Below are positions 36,401 through 48,400 of a stretch of DNA of 64,000 bases, one piece after another; positions within the stretch are counted from its first letter, which is position 1; each line of letters starts with the position of its first letter. Location of the stretch: positions 48,560,026 through 48,624,025 of the forward strand of contig NC_132915.1 of NCBI RefSeq assembly GCF_047675955.1. Reading direction: 5' to 3'. Source of the DNA: Chlorocebus sabaeus. Lineage: Eukaryota > Chordata > Mammalia > Primates > Cercopithecidae. The translations under genes were made by a program, and so were the position numbers. The notes beneath the pieces are model-generated. The model had not been told where the DNA came from. It did not search any database and was given only the letters and a program-made list of their open reading frames with translations.

Positions 36401-39400
36401 TAATATACTTTGGCAGTAGAGAACAATAAAGTCTCATTTGAGATGTGAGTACTGGGTGATCTGCTTGGCTTATTCATTGTTTAGGGGATATTGACATGTA
36501 AGCATTGAGGTGTGTAAAATGTATGTTTATACATTTGTCATTGCTTGTTAAAAACTTTGAGATCACTTTGAAATAATTGTATCTGGGGATGTTGTGTGTG
36601 TAAAGGTAAGGGTTACTGTTATATATATATAATGAATGAACAGTTGGCAAGATTTATAAAATACAGAAATAAGGATTGATTGTTGGGAGAAGGTGATGGG
36701 TTAAAACCTTTGAGATCGCTTTGAAATAATTGTATCTGGGAATGTTATGTGTGTAAAGGCAAGGGTTCCTGTGATATATATAATGACTAAACAGTTGGCA
36801 AGATTTATAAAATACAGAAGTAAGGATTGATTGTTGGGAGAAGGGGATGGGTATCAAGGAATGGGCAGATCAGAGGAAGTACCAAGGCTAAAAAAAATAT
36901 ACAAAGGCACAAAATTATGAACTAGTCTGTGTGCCTGGTAGCTCTGTATTGTTGAACAACAACAGCAGGTACGATTAGGAATTGAGAGCATCTTGCCACT
37001 TATATGGACTGTGGCATTTTACCTGTAATGAGGAACTTTTGAAGGATCAGATGTTACCTCTGAAGGACTGTTTCTTCAGTGTACTTTTCACTAAAATACT
37101 TTCTCTTCTGACTTGAGACCAGTTAGGGCTTCAGTAGTTGCTTTGATATGTGGTAAGTGGAAGTGGAATTGAGCATGACTTCGAAGTTTCTAGCTTGGGA
37201 ATTGTGTAGCGTAACTGAGTAAGATCAGGAATATTGGATGAAGTATTTAGATAATGAGTTCACTTTTGAAAATATTGGTTTGGGATACCTGTACGACATC
37301 CAAGTGGAGATTATTGAGTAGTCATTTTGAAAATAGGAGTCTGATGTTCAGGGGAGAGATCAGGTAGACCTAGAGATAAAGATTTGTGTTCTGTTAGTAT
37401 AATGATTATAGTTAAAACTGTGAGAGAATGAAATTTTCCAAATAGTAAGTGTGAAGCTGGAACCTTAGGGAATGCTAGTATTTAAATGATAGGGGGTGAC
37501 ATAATTTGATCTAGTATAGGAAAGAGAGAAGTAGCCATGAAACAAAGAGAAATTTGTACTGTCAAAGACAGCAAAGGAATAAAGAATTTCAGAGGAGTGT
37601 CAGCTCTGTCTTGTGTCATACGAGGTGAGGGTGTGGAGGAATTGAACCTGTGAACACTGCTGATGAGAAAGTCAAATGCTGCTGCTGCAACTCCTCCAAA
37701 AGTTAAACACAGAATTACTATACAATCCAGCAGTTTCACGCCTAGGCATGTACCCAGAATAATTGAAAGCAGAGACTCAAACAGATACTTGTATGCCAAT
37801 GTTTTAGCAGGGTTATTCACAATAGGCAAAAGGTGGAAACAACCCAAACGTGCATCAACGTATGAATGGATACACAAAATATGTTATATAGATATGATGG
37901 AATTATGATTTATTCCTTAACAAGGAATGAAAGTCAGGTATGTGCTACAATATAGGTGAATCTTAAAAACATTATTCTAAGTGAAATAAGCCAGACACAA
38001 AATAATAAATTTTGTATGATTCCACTTATAGGAGGTACCTAGAATAGCTACCCTTAGAGAGACAGGAAGTGCAATAGAGATTACAGAGGGACTTGGATTG
38101 AGGGCCAGAGAATGGGAAGTTACCATTTAAGGGTTACAGAGCTTTTGTTTGGGGGGCGGGTAATGAAAAAGTTCTGGAAATGAATAGTGATAACTGGTTG
38201 CATTCCAGTGTGAAGGTACTTAATACCAGTGAATTGTACACTTGAAAATGGTTAAGGTGGTACATTTTATGTTATGTATATTTTACCCCAATTTAAAAAA
38301 AATCACAGGCCAGGCGCAGTGGCTCACGCCTGTAATCCCAGCACTTTGGGAGGCCGAGGCGGGTGGATCACCAGGTCAGGAGATCAAGACCATCCTGGCT
38401 AACACGGTGAAACCCCGTCTCTACTAAAAATACAAAAAGTTAGGTCGGGTGCAGTGGCTCACGCCTGTAATCCGAGCACTTTGGAAGGCTGAGGTGAGTG
38501 GATCATGAGGTCAGGAGATCAAGACCATCCTGGCTAACATGGTAAAAGCCTGTCTCTACTAACAATACAAAAAATTAGCTGGGCGTGGTGGCGGGCACCT
38601 GTAGTCCCAGTTACTTGGGAGGCTGAGGCAGGAGAATGGCGTGAACCCAGGATACGAAACTTGCAGTGAGCCGAGATCGTGCCACTGCACTCCAGTGTGG
38701 GTGACACAGCAAGACTCTGTCTCAAAAAAAAGAAAAAAAAAAATTAGCTGGGTGTGGTGGCATACGCCTGTAGTCCCAGCTACTCGGGAGGCTGAGGCAG
38801 GAGAATCACTTGAACCTGGGAGGTGGAGGTTGAAGTGAGCTGAGAATACGCTGCTGTACTCCAGCCTGGGTGACAGAGTGAGACTCTATCTCAAAAAAAA
38901 AAAAAAAAAGAAAGAAAGAAAGAAAAAAGAAAAATCACACAAAAAACTAAGTTGAGTGAGGTCATTAGAGTTCATTCTCTAATGCTTTCATTTTAAAAAT
39001 GAAAGCAAGTTATAAGAGGTTACCGTCCATTTTTGTATAAGATTTATAGTTGAATGTATAAAATTCTGTGGAAAAAATCTTGAGGGATTTATATCAAAAT
39101 CTGGTTATCTCTGGGGTAGAAATTTCGGTGAGTTTTTTTGTTTTCGTAATTTATCTGTGTAAGTATACTCCAAGCAAATATTTCTTGTGTAATAAGAGAA
39201 AAAGAGAAGCTAATTTTTTTCAAACAAACTCAAATCTTATAACAGAATTCTCTTACTCTTTAGGTATATGGAGCTGCCATTCAGTTTTATGAACCTTACT
39301 CTCGGGAACTTCTATCAGAAAAACAGCTTATGCAACTGGGCCTATTGACGCCTGTGGAGAGAAAAATGGTCTCCAAATCCATCAATACAAACAAATGCAT

Positions 39401-42400
39401 TTGTTTACTCTCACACTGGCCTTTTTTTGAAGCTTTTAGGAAATTTCTTATGTTTATCTACAAACTTTCTGTGTCTGGACCACATCCTCTTCCCATTGAA
39501 AAGTATGTATATGATTAGAAAGATGGCTGGTGGAAAACTGGGTATATAAATATATATGTTTGATTGTTTGTGTAACTTTTAGCAGCAAAGTTGGAAGAGA
39601 AGGAAGGCTACGTTTACCCAACTTTTTTTTTTTTTGAGACATCACCCAGGCTGGAGTGCAATGGCGCCATCTCGGCTCACTGCAACCTCTACCTCCTGGG
39701 TTCAAGCAATTCTCTGTGTCAGCCTCCCGAGTAACTGGGATTATAGACACCCGCCACCACGCCTGGCTAATTTTTGTAGAGACGGGGTTTCACCATCTTG
39801 GCTAGGCTGGTCTTGAACTCCTGACCTCATGATCCACCTGCGTCAGCCTCCCAAAGTGCTGGGATTACAGGCATGAGCCACCAACTTTTTACTTACTCCC
39901 TTCTTCACCTCAATCATTGACTGTGAGCTTAAATTTGGATAGTAGTGGCAAGGATGGCCAAATAATAATCTTTTGAGAATTCACCTGAAGAAGTAACTTA
40001 CATAAATTATATTGTGAGTGTTCTTCTTCCTATTTATTCTCTAATAACTGAGAGACAAATAGTTACTGCTGCACACACACCCACCCACCTACCCATACAA
40101 GTGGCCATTCCAAAATCTAACCATAATACCTCTCTAAAGTGATGTCAAAATTAGTAAGAATAAGTTAATTGATGTTAAAAGTGAAGTTTTTGTTTTAGCA
40201 TTGATAGAAATTCTTTGAGCTTTCTCTTTAGTTTGTAATTCTTTTTGTCATGCAATCTTTCCTAAGCAAGAAAAATGTATGTTGAGCCACTCTTTTTTAT
40301 ATGATCTTTTCTGATTTCTAGTGGCACACTGACTTCTGTTTATGATAGTTTATAATTTATGTATCCTACTGACAAACTAAAAAGTGTCAAGAGCTTTCTG
40401 TAATGTATTAAAGTATGTGTAAACGTAGATGTTTCTTACAATTTCAGAACTTTTACATTATAGCAGAAAGAATATCAGTGAAACATACTAGTTTAGTGGA
40501 TAAGGTAGGGGTAATTATGCACAGGTTTAAATATAATGGTGTCCAAAAATCACCTTTTAAAAGAGTAAAGTACTGTGCATAAACTCATCATAATTTGATA
40601 TTGAAATATGGTTGCAACTTTCATTTTGCACTCACGAAATGGCAATTTAATGATTTATAGTTCTGGGTTTAACATTCAGCTGTCAGATTAATTTGAAGTT
40701 TTTTTGAAGTAAAATGTAATGTTAGTGACAAGTTAGCAACCTTTTGAAAAATTAAGATTCTATGAATAGCTGGTGAAAATAAATTAATGTATATAATCAG
40801 TATCTTTTTCAGTTGAAGTAATATGTTGCATTTTTGTGGCTCCTAAGAAGCTCTAAACTTTGGAGAAACTTAAGAAGTAATTTTTATAGGTGCAGAAATA
40901 GAATGGGTAGGTGGTTCATCCAATGTTAGAGTAGTAAATCTGGGATTAAATTCAGTTTTAGTGTAAATTCATTATAGCACAGTTAGTTGCTCCCTGTACT
41001 GGCACGGGTAACCAGGGCTATAAAAATTCACTCCTTTCATGAAAACTGTTTTTATGTTATTTTTATTCATCTGGTAATGATAGGGGATGGGAATAGAAGT
41101 CAGGAAATACATTGTGTATTTCAGAAGTTTGATGGGCATGGATAAATTCGTTTACACTAAGCAAATTTACTTACTTAGCCTACATTTTAGATAAATGGCC
41201 ATGTCATATCTGGGATGATGTATAGTGATATTTAAGATTTGTTAAAACCTGTGATGCATTTTTGAAAAGTAATTATGATACTTATTTCAAATTTTTTTTC
41301 TAGGCACATTTCACATTTTATGCAAAACATCCCTTTTCCTTCACCACAAAGACCGAGAATCCTTGTCCAGGTAACCAAAAGAGAGTATATTTGGGGAGAA
41401 CTTTGCATATGCTCACCCCAGTCATTGCAGAGTGGATTCTATATACCTTTGGGTTTGAGGTGGAGCAATATGCATTCGTAAAGTCCTTGGATTTTCTGTG
41501 CTTTGTAGCTTTATTGAACATCCTTTCTTACTGGGTTTTGGATTTGAATGTACAGAATTGGAATAATTATGACCCTTGGTTCATAACATTTTCATTTTTG
41601 GCCCATGCATGGCCTTTATGTAGCTAATTTTAATAATGTAAAACCCAGGATTATGTTTGAGCATGTTCTTAATATCAGATTCTCTAATAAATATTAAATA
41701 TGAAATGAGCAATGGTTGGAGGGGGTTAACTTAAACAAGGTCTATAATAGTACTATGCTAAAGGACCAGTTTTTTATTTTCAGTAAGTAGCAGACGTAGG
41801 TAGGTATACAGCTTGTGACATATGCAACACGAACAGGTCTATACCCTCTCTATAATAATAGTTCCACTGATTACGTGCTTGGATGTGGAAGAGAGGTCAG
41901 ATTGTCATAAAAGTTGCTTAGTGGTTTGCTCTTCATTTGTATACTGTATCTTTCCGGACCATAACAATTAACATACTGGCATACTTAACATACTTTGAGT
42001 AGCACTGATCTATAGAAGGAAGCCATTTAAAAGTTTTTCTAAGACATTCTTAACATTATGTATGGTGGGATTAAGTCAGATATTGTTGATATTGAATGTT
42101 ATTTCAGTTCTGCAAGTATTAATGTGCGAAGCAACTGCCAAGTGCCTACAGTCTGTTGAGTAAATGAATTTGAAGCTTTTCTGAAGCAGTAATTCCATAA
42201 ATTTTAAATAATTGTACTTTAACCAATTAAGTGAATCAAAATTCAAATTAACCATTTATTGAAAAAGAACTAATGTAACACTTCTGAGTAAATACAGCTA
42301 TCATTTTATATTTTAGTACGTTTCAAAAAGTGTGTTTGCATATTAAATTATTGTTTTCAGTATTACCTTTGATCTAAATATATAGACTTCACAAGTAGTT

Positions 42401-45400
42401 TTGAAACTTATATCTTGTTTTGGTTAATTTATCTTGTTTTTTTTTTTTTTTTAAGCTTTCAGTCCATGATGCATTAATATTATCACAGCCAGTTTCTACA
42501 CCTTTACCACTAAGGTAATTACTGGTATTTAGAATGATATATGTATTCACTTGGAGCAGAATGCTTTAAAATATTTTAGTGATTAGTATAATAAAGTTAA
42601 TTGTTATTTTACAATTAACTTTATTAGTTAAAACTAGGCAAAAACAGCCTTAATGTTTCTGACTTTGATAGCTAGATGGATGGTGGGGCTGTTTTATAAA
42701 TGTGAACAATTCAGAGAGTTGCAAGATTGGATGTAGAGGACACTTCCCTTTTCTTCTCATCTCCCCTTCCCATATCCAGTTCATAACTAAAGGTTTAAGG
42801 TGAGCTGATTTTTGCTTTCTAAATATCTCGAATCCATTTACTTCTTTTCATCTTCATCATAGTAGACTTCCATGATGTCTTACCAGACTACCTCACTACT
42901 AGCCTCTTAACTGGTACCTTTTTACTCATCTTCCTTCAGTTCTTTATCCACCCTGTAGCCAGTGTGTCCTTTTGAAAATGCAAATATAATAGTATATTTC
43001 AACTTCAGCCTAATCTGTTGCTGTTTTCATCCTTTCCCTTACTATGCTTTAGTCACAATAGATTTATTTCAATTTCTTGGCTATGACAACAGCTTTTTCT
43101 TGCCCCGGGGCCCTTGCATATATTGTCTGTCACCCCTTCACTCCTATCCTTGTCTCCTTTCTTCTGAGTTCAACTCAAATGGGTATTCAGGAAAATCTTT
43201 CTTGATAAATGCCTTTTATTACCAGAGGATGAATTTAAATCACCCAGTTATCTATCTTATTAAATTTGCTACTTTTCATTGATAAACAAGTAAAGACTTG
43301 AAATTAACACTAGACTCTCAATCTGCTAATACTTAAGAAATAATTTAATAAGCAAATCTTAACATGTTTTAGCAAAATAATTCACAGTGATCTATTTTTC
43401 TCTTTTTTTTCCTAGTGGAGCCAACTTTAGCACCTTGCTAATGAATCTGGGTCCTGAGAATTGTGCAACACTGCTGCTCTTTGTTTTACTTGAGAGTAAA
43501 ATTCTGCTGCATTCTCTTAGGCCAGCTGTCTTGACTGGGGTAGCTGAAGCTGTTGTAGCTGTAAGTATAGAATTTTCCTTTTAGTACAAAATTACTGACA
43601 GATAATTGTTACTCCAAAGGGAAATTTCCTTCAAAAACAGCAACTTTGAAAGCAACAACAAATTTTTAAAAAGTAACTTTGAAAACTTACCTGCCCGGTA
43701 AAAGTCGAATATAATCTGCTGGCAAAGAGAAGTAGGAAGTATAAAGAAAACAAAGGTGATATCTATTTTAGGAAAAATGTCAATTTCCAGTTTTTCATAT
43801 TTTAGAGTTCTTCCCAGAGTAAAAACTATATGATTGTATAATAAAACCTGAGAATGAAGCTGATTGTATTGAGAGGCTCTGGCCAATTTCAGCTGTTCTA
43901 AAATTATGCAAATGATTACATGGTTAATTTCTCCCTATTTTAACTTTTAATAGTTGTGAATCAGTAATATATAGGAAATTCTAAGTGATTGTGAAATAGG
44001 ATAATATACAGAGGCTAAGCTCTTGTGTGAAGTGTAAGTAAAATTAAATTGTTAAATTGTTATTAAAGTTGTTCCCTGCTTAAAACCCTTTGGCTTCCCA
44101 TTGCACTTAGAATGAAGTCTGATTGACAGGCACAGTGGCTCACGCCTGTAATCCCAGCAATTTGGGAAGCCGAGGTAGGCGGATCACCTGAGATCAGGAG
44201 TTCGAGACGAGCCTGACCAATATGGAGAAACCCCTCTCTACTGAAAATACAAAGTTAGCTGGGTATGGTGGCACACGCCTGTAATCCCAGCTACTTGGGA
44301 GGCTGAGGCAGGAGAATTGCTTGAACCCAGGAGGCGGAGGTCGCAGTGAGCTGAGATGACACCGTTGCACTCTAGCCTGGGCAACAAGAGTGAGGCTCGG
44401 TCTCAAAAAAAAAAGAATGAAGTCTGATTGTATAGGGCTTTATAGGCCATTGTGTAGAACTTTAGATATTCTACTTCTCCAACCCTATCACCCATTAGTT
44501 GTTTAATTTAAAATAGCTAACTCTCCTCTCTTCCCTTCCCCATTTTAAGAATGTAAGTCTCCTGGGAGTAAGGACCTAATCTCTTATTTACTCCTGTATT
44601 TTCAACACTTGTTACAGTTGCCTAGCACAGAGTAGGCCCTCAATAAATACTTGTTAAAACAGCAAATAGGGTATGTCTCCAAGATCTTAATCTGATTGGA
44701 GAAGTGCTGTTGGACTGAAAACAATAGTAACCATATGAGACAGCTTCTAGGAGGATCCTCATTAAGTATTACTTTTCCAAGTTATCACAGTTGTGTGTGA
44801 AGGCAAAGTTGTTAGAATATGAAAATATTTGTTAATGAACTGACCAGTTTTAGAAAGTTCCCACCCAGGCCAGGTGCAGTGGCTCACGCCTGTAATCCCA
44901 GCACTTTGGGAGGCCAAGGCAGGTGGATCACGAGGTCAAGAGATCGAGACCATCCTGGCCAACATGGTGAAACCCCATCTCTACTAAAAATACAAAAATT
45001 AGCTGGATGTGGTGGCGCTTGCCTGTAGTCCCAGCTACTCGGGAGGCTGAGGCAGGAGAATCGCTTAAACCCGGGAGGTGGAGGTTGCTGTGAGCTGAGG
45101 TTGCACCACTGCACTCCAGCCTAGCGACAGAGCAAGACTCCGTCTCAAAAAAAAAAAAAAAGTTCCCACCCATATATTCCTTACTAAAACATTAGTGTTT
45201 ATTCAATCCTGTTTGTCAGAATCGTGGTGGCCAAGTCTCTTGATGGATTTCAGTAATATGGTGCAAGAACAGTTGAAAAAAGTGCTCATGGAATTGGTAA
45301 TCATATGAAAAATGCCAGAGTGTATGAGGTTTATGCAGCTGATGTTGGAGAACTGTCTGAATTGCATGCAAAATTATTTATAAGTCATGATTTGGTATTT

Positions 45401-48400
45401 ATGCCAATTACCATTTGAAGAAGAGAACATGGAAAAGAATGGTCACAAAACAAATGCTTCAAAAGGAGAATGATTTAAATATCAAAGAATATCAAAGAAT
45501 TAATGGAGACCCATAGCAAAGATTGATGAAATGTACAAGTACTTTATAAAAAGTGACCCTATAGTGTTGCAAAAGGCAAAAGTGAAGAGAAAGATATCAT
45601 GTTTTGCTAGCACATAGCTTTTGTTCTAAGGTTTCTTAGGTAGTTGCAGTTGTAACACACCTTTTAGTCTGAAGTCCTTGCAGGGTCCTTTGTGAGTGGC
45701 TCTGCCCCACAGCAATCTGATCTTATTTTCCACTACTCTTCCTCTTGCTCATTCTTCTCCAGCATTCTGGCCTTACCTTCCTGGGAGCATTAGGCATTCC
45801 CCATGCCTTAAGGCCTTTGCCCTAGCTGTTCCTTCTCATTGAAGCACTCTTCTCTTATATATCCCGTTGGCTAAATCTCTCACCTTCTTCAGGTTTCAGC
45901 TCTGTTGTCACCTTATTAATGAGGCCTGTCCTGTTTGTCCTAATACAACCTGCTTTTCCTCTCTCCTGCTCTGAACTCTAATGTCCTTCACTTGGCTTTA
46001 CTTTTCCTTTTTTTTTTTTTTTCCGTAGCACTTATTACTTCCTGACATACAGGTTGAGTATCCCTTGTCTAAAATGCTTGTAAAGAAGTGCTTTGGATTT
46101 AGGATTGTTTTGGATTTTGGCATGTTTGCAGAATACACACTGGTTGAACATCCCTAATCTAAAATTCTGAAGTCCTAAATGCTTCTATGAGCAGTTTATT
46201 TTCTGTGTCATGTTGGTGCTCAAAAAGTTTTGGATTTTGCAGCACTTTGGATTTTGGATTTTCAGGTTAGGGATGTTCAACCTATAACATAATATTTTAT
46301 TTATTAGGTCTTTCATTTATTTTCTCTCTTTCTGCTAGACAAGGTGTTTGCAAATGATGGCCGAATCCTGCCTGCCAAATCCTGCCTGCCACTTGTTTAT
46401 AAGTTTTATTGGAACATAGGCCATTTATTCATATATTGCCTATGACTGCTTTCATGCATGACAGCAGAGATAAATGGTTGTGACAGAGACAATGTGGCTC
46501 ACAAGACCTAAAATATTTACTGTCTTTCACAGAAAAAGTTGCTGACTCTTATCCTAAACTATTAACCTCATGAGGAGAGTGATTTCTTTCATTTATTGTT
46601 AAGATCTCATTATGTAGAACAGTAATTGGTACATAGCAAGTGCTCAAATATTAACTAAATAAATGTTTGAAGACAAAATTCCAATCCTGAATAACCCTTT
46701 GTAATAGCTGGCAGAGGTAGTAAGTGTTATAGGCATTTCTTTGGGGTGAATGATGACAGATAAGGGTGATAATTGAACTCGACCTTAAAAGATAACAGGG
46801 ATTTTTATAGTAGAAGAAAAAAATTATCATCAGTAAAATTTTAGTACTAGCTAATTATTAATTTTTTTAAAAATTTATTCATTCATTTATTTTTTATGGA
46901 GATGAGGGTCTCACTCTGTTGTCCAGGCTGGCCTTGAACTCCTGGCCTTAAGCAGTCCTCCTGCCTCAGCCTCCCAGAGTGTTGAGAGTCACTGCATTTG
47001 GCCTTAACATGTTTTAGTCTTTTTTTAAAAAACATCAAAACTTTTTTTTTTTTTAAGAAAAGCACAAAGGATACAATTGAAGTAAAGCTTTGTAAAGGAA
47101 AACTGGTAAAGATTCTTGAGAAATGTTTTTTTCTCTTTTTTCTCTGTCTCATCATGTCTAGATAGAGGAATATTTTATATATTGACTGTTTCTTTTTTTT
47201 TTGAAACAGAGTCTTGGTCTGTTGCCCAGGCTGGAGTGTAGTGGTGCAAACTCCGCTCACTGCAACCTCCGCCTCCAAGGTTCAAGCGATCCTCCTGCCT
47301 CTGCCTCCAGGTTAACTGGGATTACAGGCATGCACCACCACACTCAGCTAATTTTTGTGTTTTAGTAGAAACACTAAAATTGGCCAGGCTGGTCGCAAAC
47401 TCCTGACCACAAGTGATCCACCCGCCTCAGCCTCCCAAAGTGCTGGGATTACAGGCGTGAGCCGCCGTGCCCAGCCTATTGACAGTATTTTTAAGATGCC
47501 AGACATCACTGATGTTTATTTGAACAGTTAAGAATTTTTTTTTGTTGAGCTCTTTAATTAACTATTAGCATTCCCTAGACAGTAATTAGTTTTTTTTTTA
47601 ATTCTTGATGCTTTTAGTTGGATTTTGATCTGAGGTAATTTTGAGAATTAATAGGTGAATGAAATGTGTAAGAGTTAAAGATAATAAGTTTGTTTTATGA
47701 TATTTTGGGCCATTTTATCTTATTTTGACTCCATAAAATTGGAATGTGGGCTTTGTATAGATACTAGAAGAATTAATATGCAAAAAGCTGTTAGTATTTT
47801 TATTGTGTTTAATGATCATCATCATGACTTGAAAATTTTAATTACATTTGTTCATAGTATTGTTTAGTAATATAGTCATTTAGTTTTGGAATGAAGTTTA
47901 AGGTAAACAAAACAGTGATATTAACTGCTTTTCAGTGATCCCTTTTCAGTAATACTAGTTACTTATATAATTTTTATTGCAAATTTAAAATTTGGTTAAT
48001 TTTTTAAAACTTTTTTCCCAGATGATCTTTCCATTTCAGTGGCAGTGCCCATATATTCCCCTTTGTCCTCTTTCGCTGGCTGCAGTGCTTAGTGCACCTT
48101 TACCGTTTATAGTTGGAGTTGACTCAAGGTATTTTGATCTTCATGACCCACCACAAGATGTTGTTTGCATTGACTTGGATACGAACATGTTATATGTGTA
48201 AGTTGATTCATTTTATATTATCTCCCATTTATGTTTTTCACTATATAGAGTTACAGTTCTTTGAAAGCATCTAGAAATATGCTATTTTTGGTAGTTGTTA
48301 AATCTTCCTCTTAAATACAGTGGCTCTCAACCAGGACAGGTATCAGAATCTGGGAACGCTGTGTGATTTGGAAAAAAATATGTTCAATATTATGATAGTT

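Larger units (their letters stand above)
34130..39263 (+). other. DENND4A intron after coding exon 4 (5,134 bp)
   Basis: Contents are Alus at 34670, 35277, 35779 and the nested pair at 38308-38929, a 153-bp tandem duplication (36547-36852), an unnamed old repeat at about 37180-37480 and an L1 3' end (37620-38297). Stretches 34130-34665, 34980-35262, 36080-36540 and 38941-39263 show no strong feature. Part of 36190-36300 resembles the 3' half of a MIR/L2 element, only weakly. Confidence 0.85.
45690..46680 (+). mobile_element. L2 3' region, interrupted by two DNA-transposon relics
   Basis: L2-like text runs 45690-46045 (GCCTTTGCCCTAGCTGTTCC) and resumes at about 46565-46680 (AGCAAGTGCTCAAATATTAA). 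Two insertions lie between. Confidence 0.78.
43561..48021 (+). other. DENND4A intron after coding exon 8 (4,461 bp)
   Basis: L2 pieces are interrupted by Alus and by two DNA-transposon relics, followed by two - strand Alu copies. Unassigned stretches are 43561-44050, 45175-45685 (discussed as a finding), 46685-46885, 47005-47185 and 47485-48021. Confidence 0.85.

Noticed and set aside
36654..36857. - strand frame with an internal peptide repeat
   Set aside because: The peptide repeat merely reflects the 153-bp tandem DNA duplication. There is no other sign of coding.
42880..43280. Possible coding exon in the 106-codon + strand frame
   Set aside because: The sequence resembles an L2 relic and does not match any part of DENND4A. 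Phase continues directly from 42514 to 43416 without it.
48022..48024. ATG at the start of coding exon 9 as an alternative translation start
   Set aside because: It is an in-frame internal methionine following VVA in the conserved cDENN core. No promoter evidence lies upstream.
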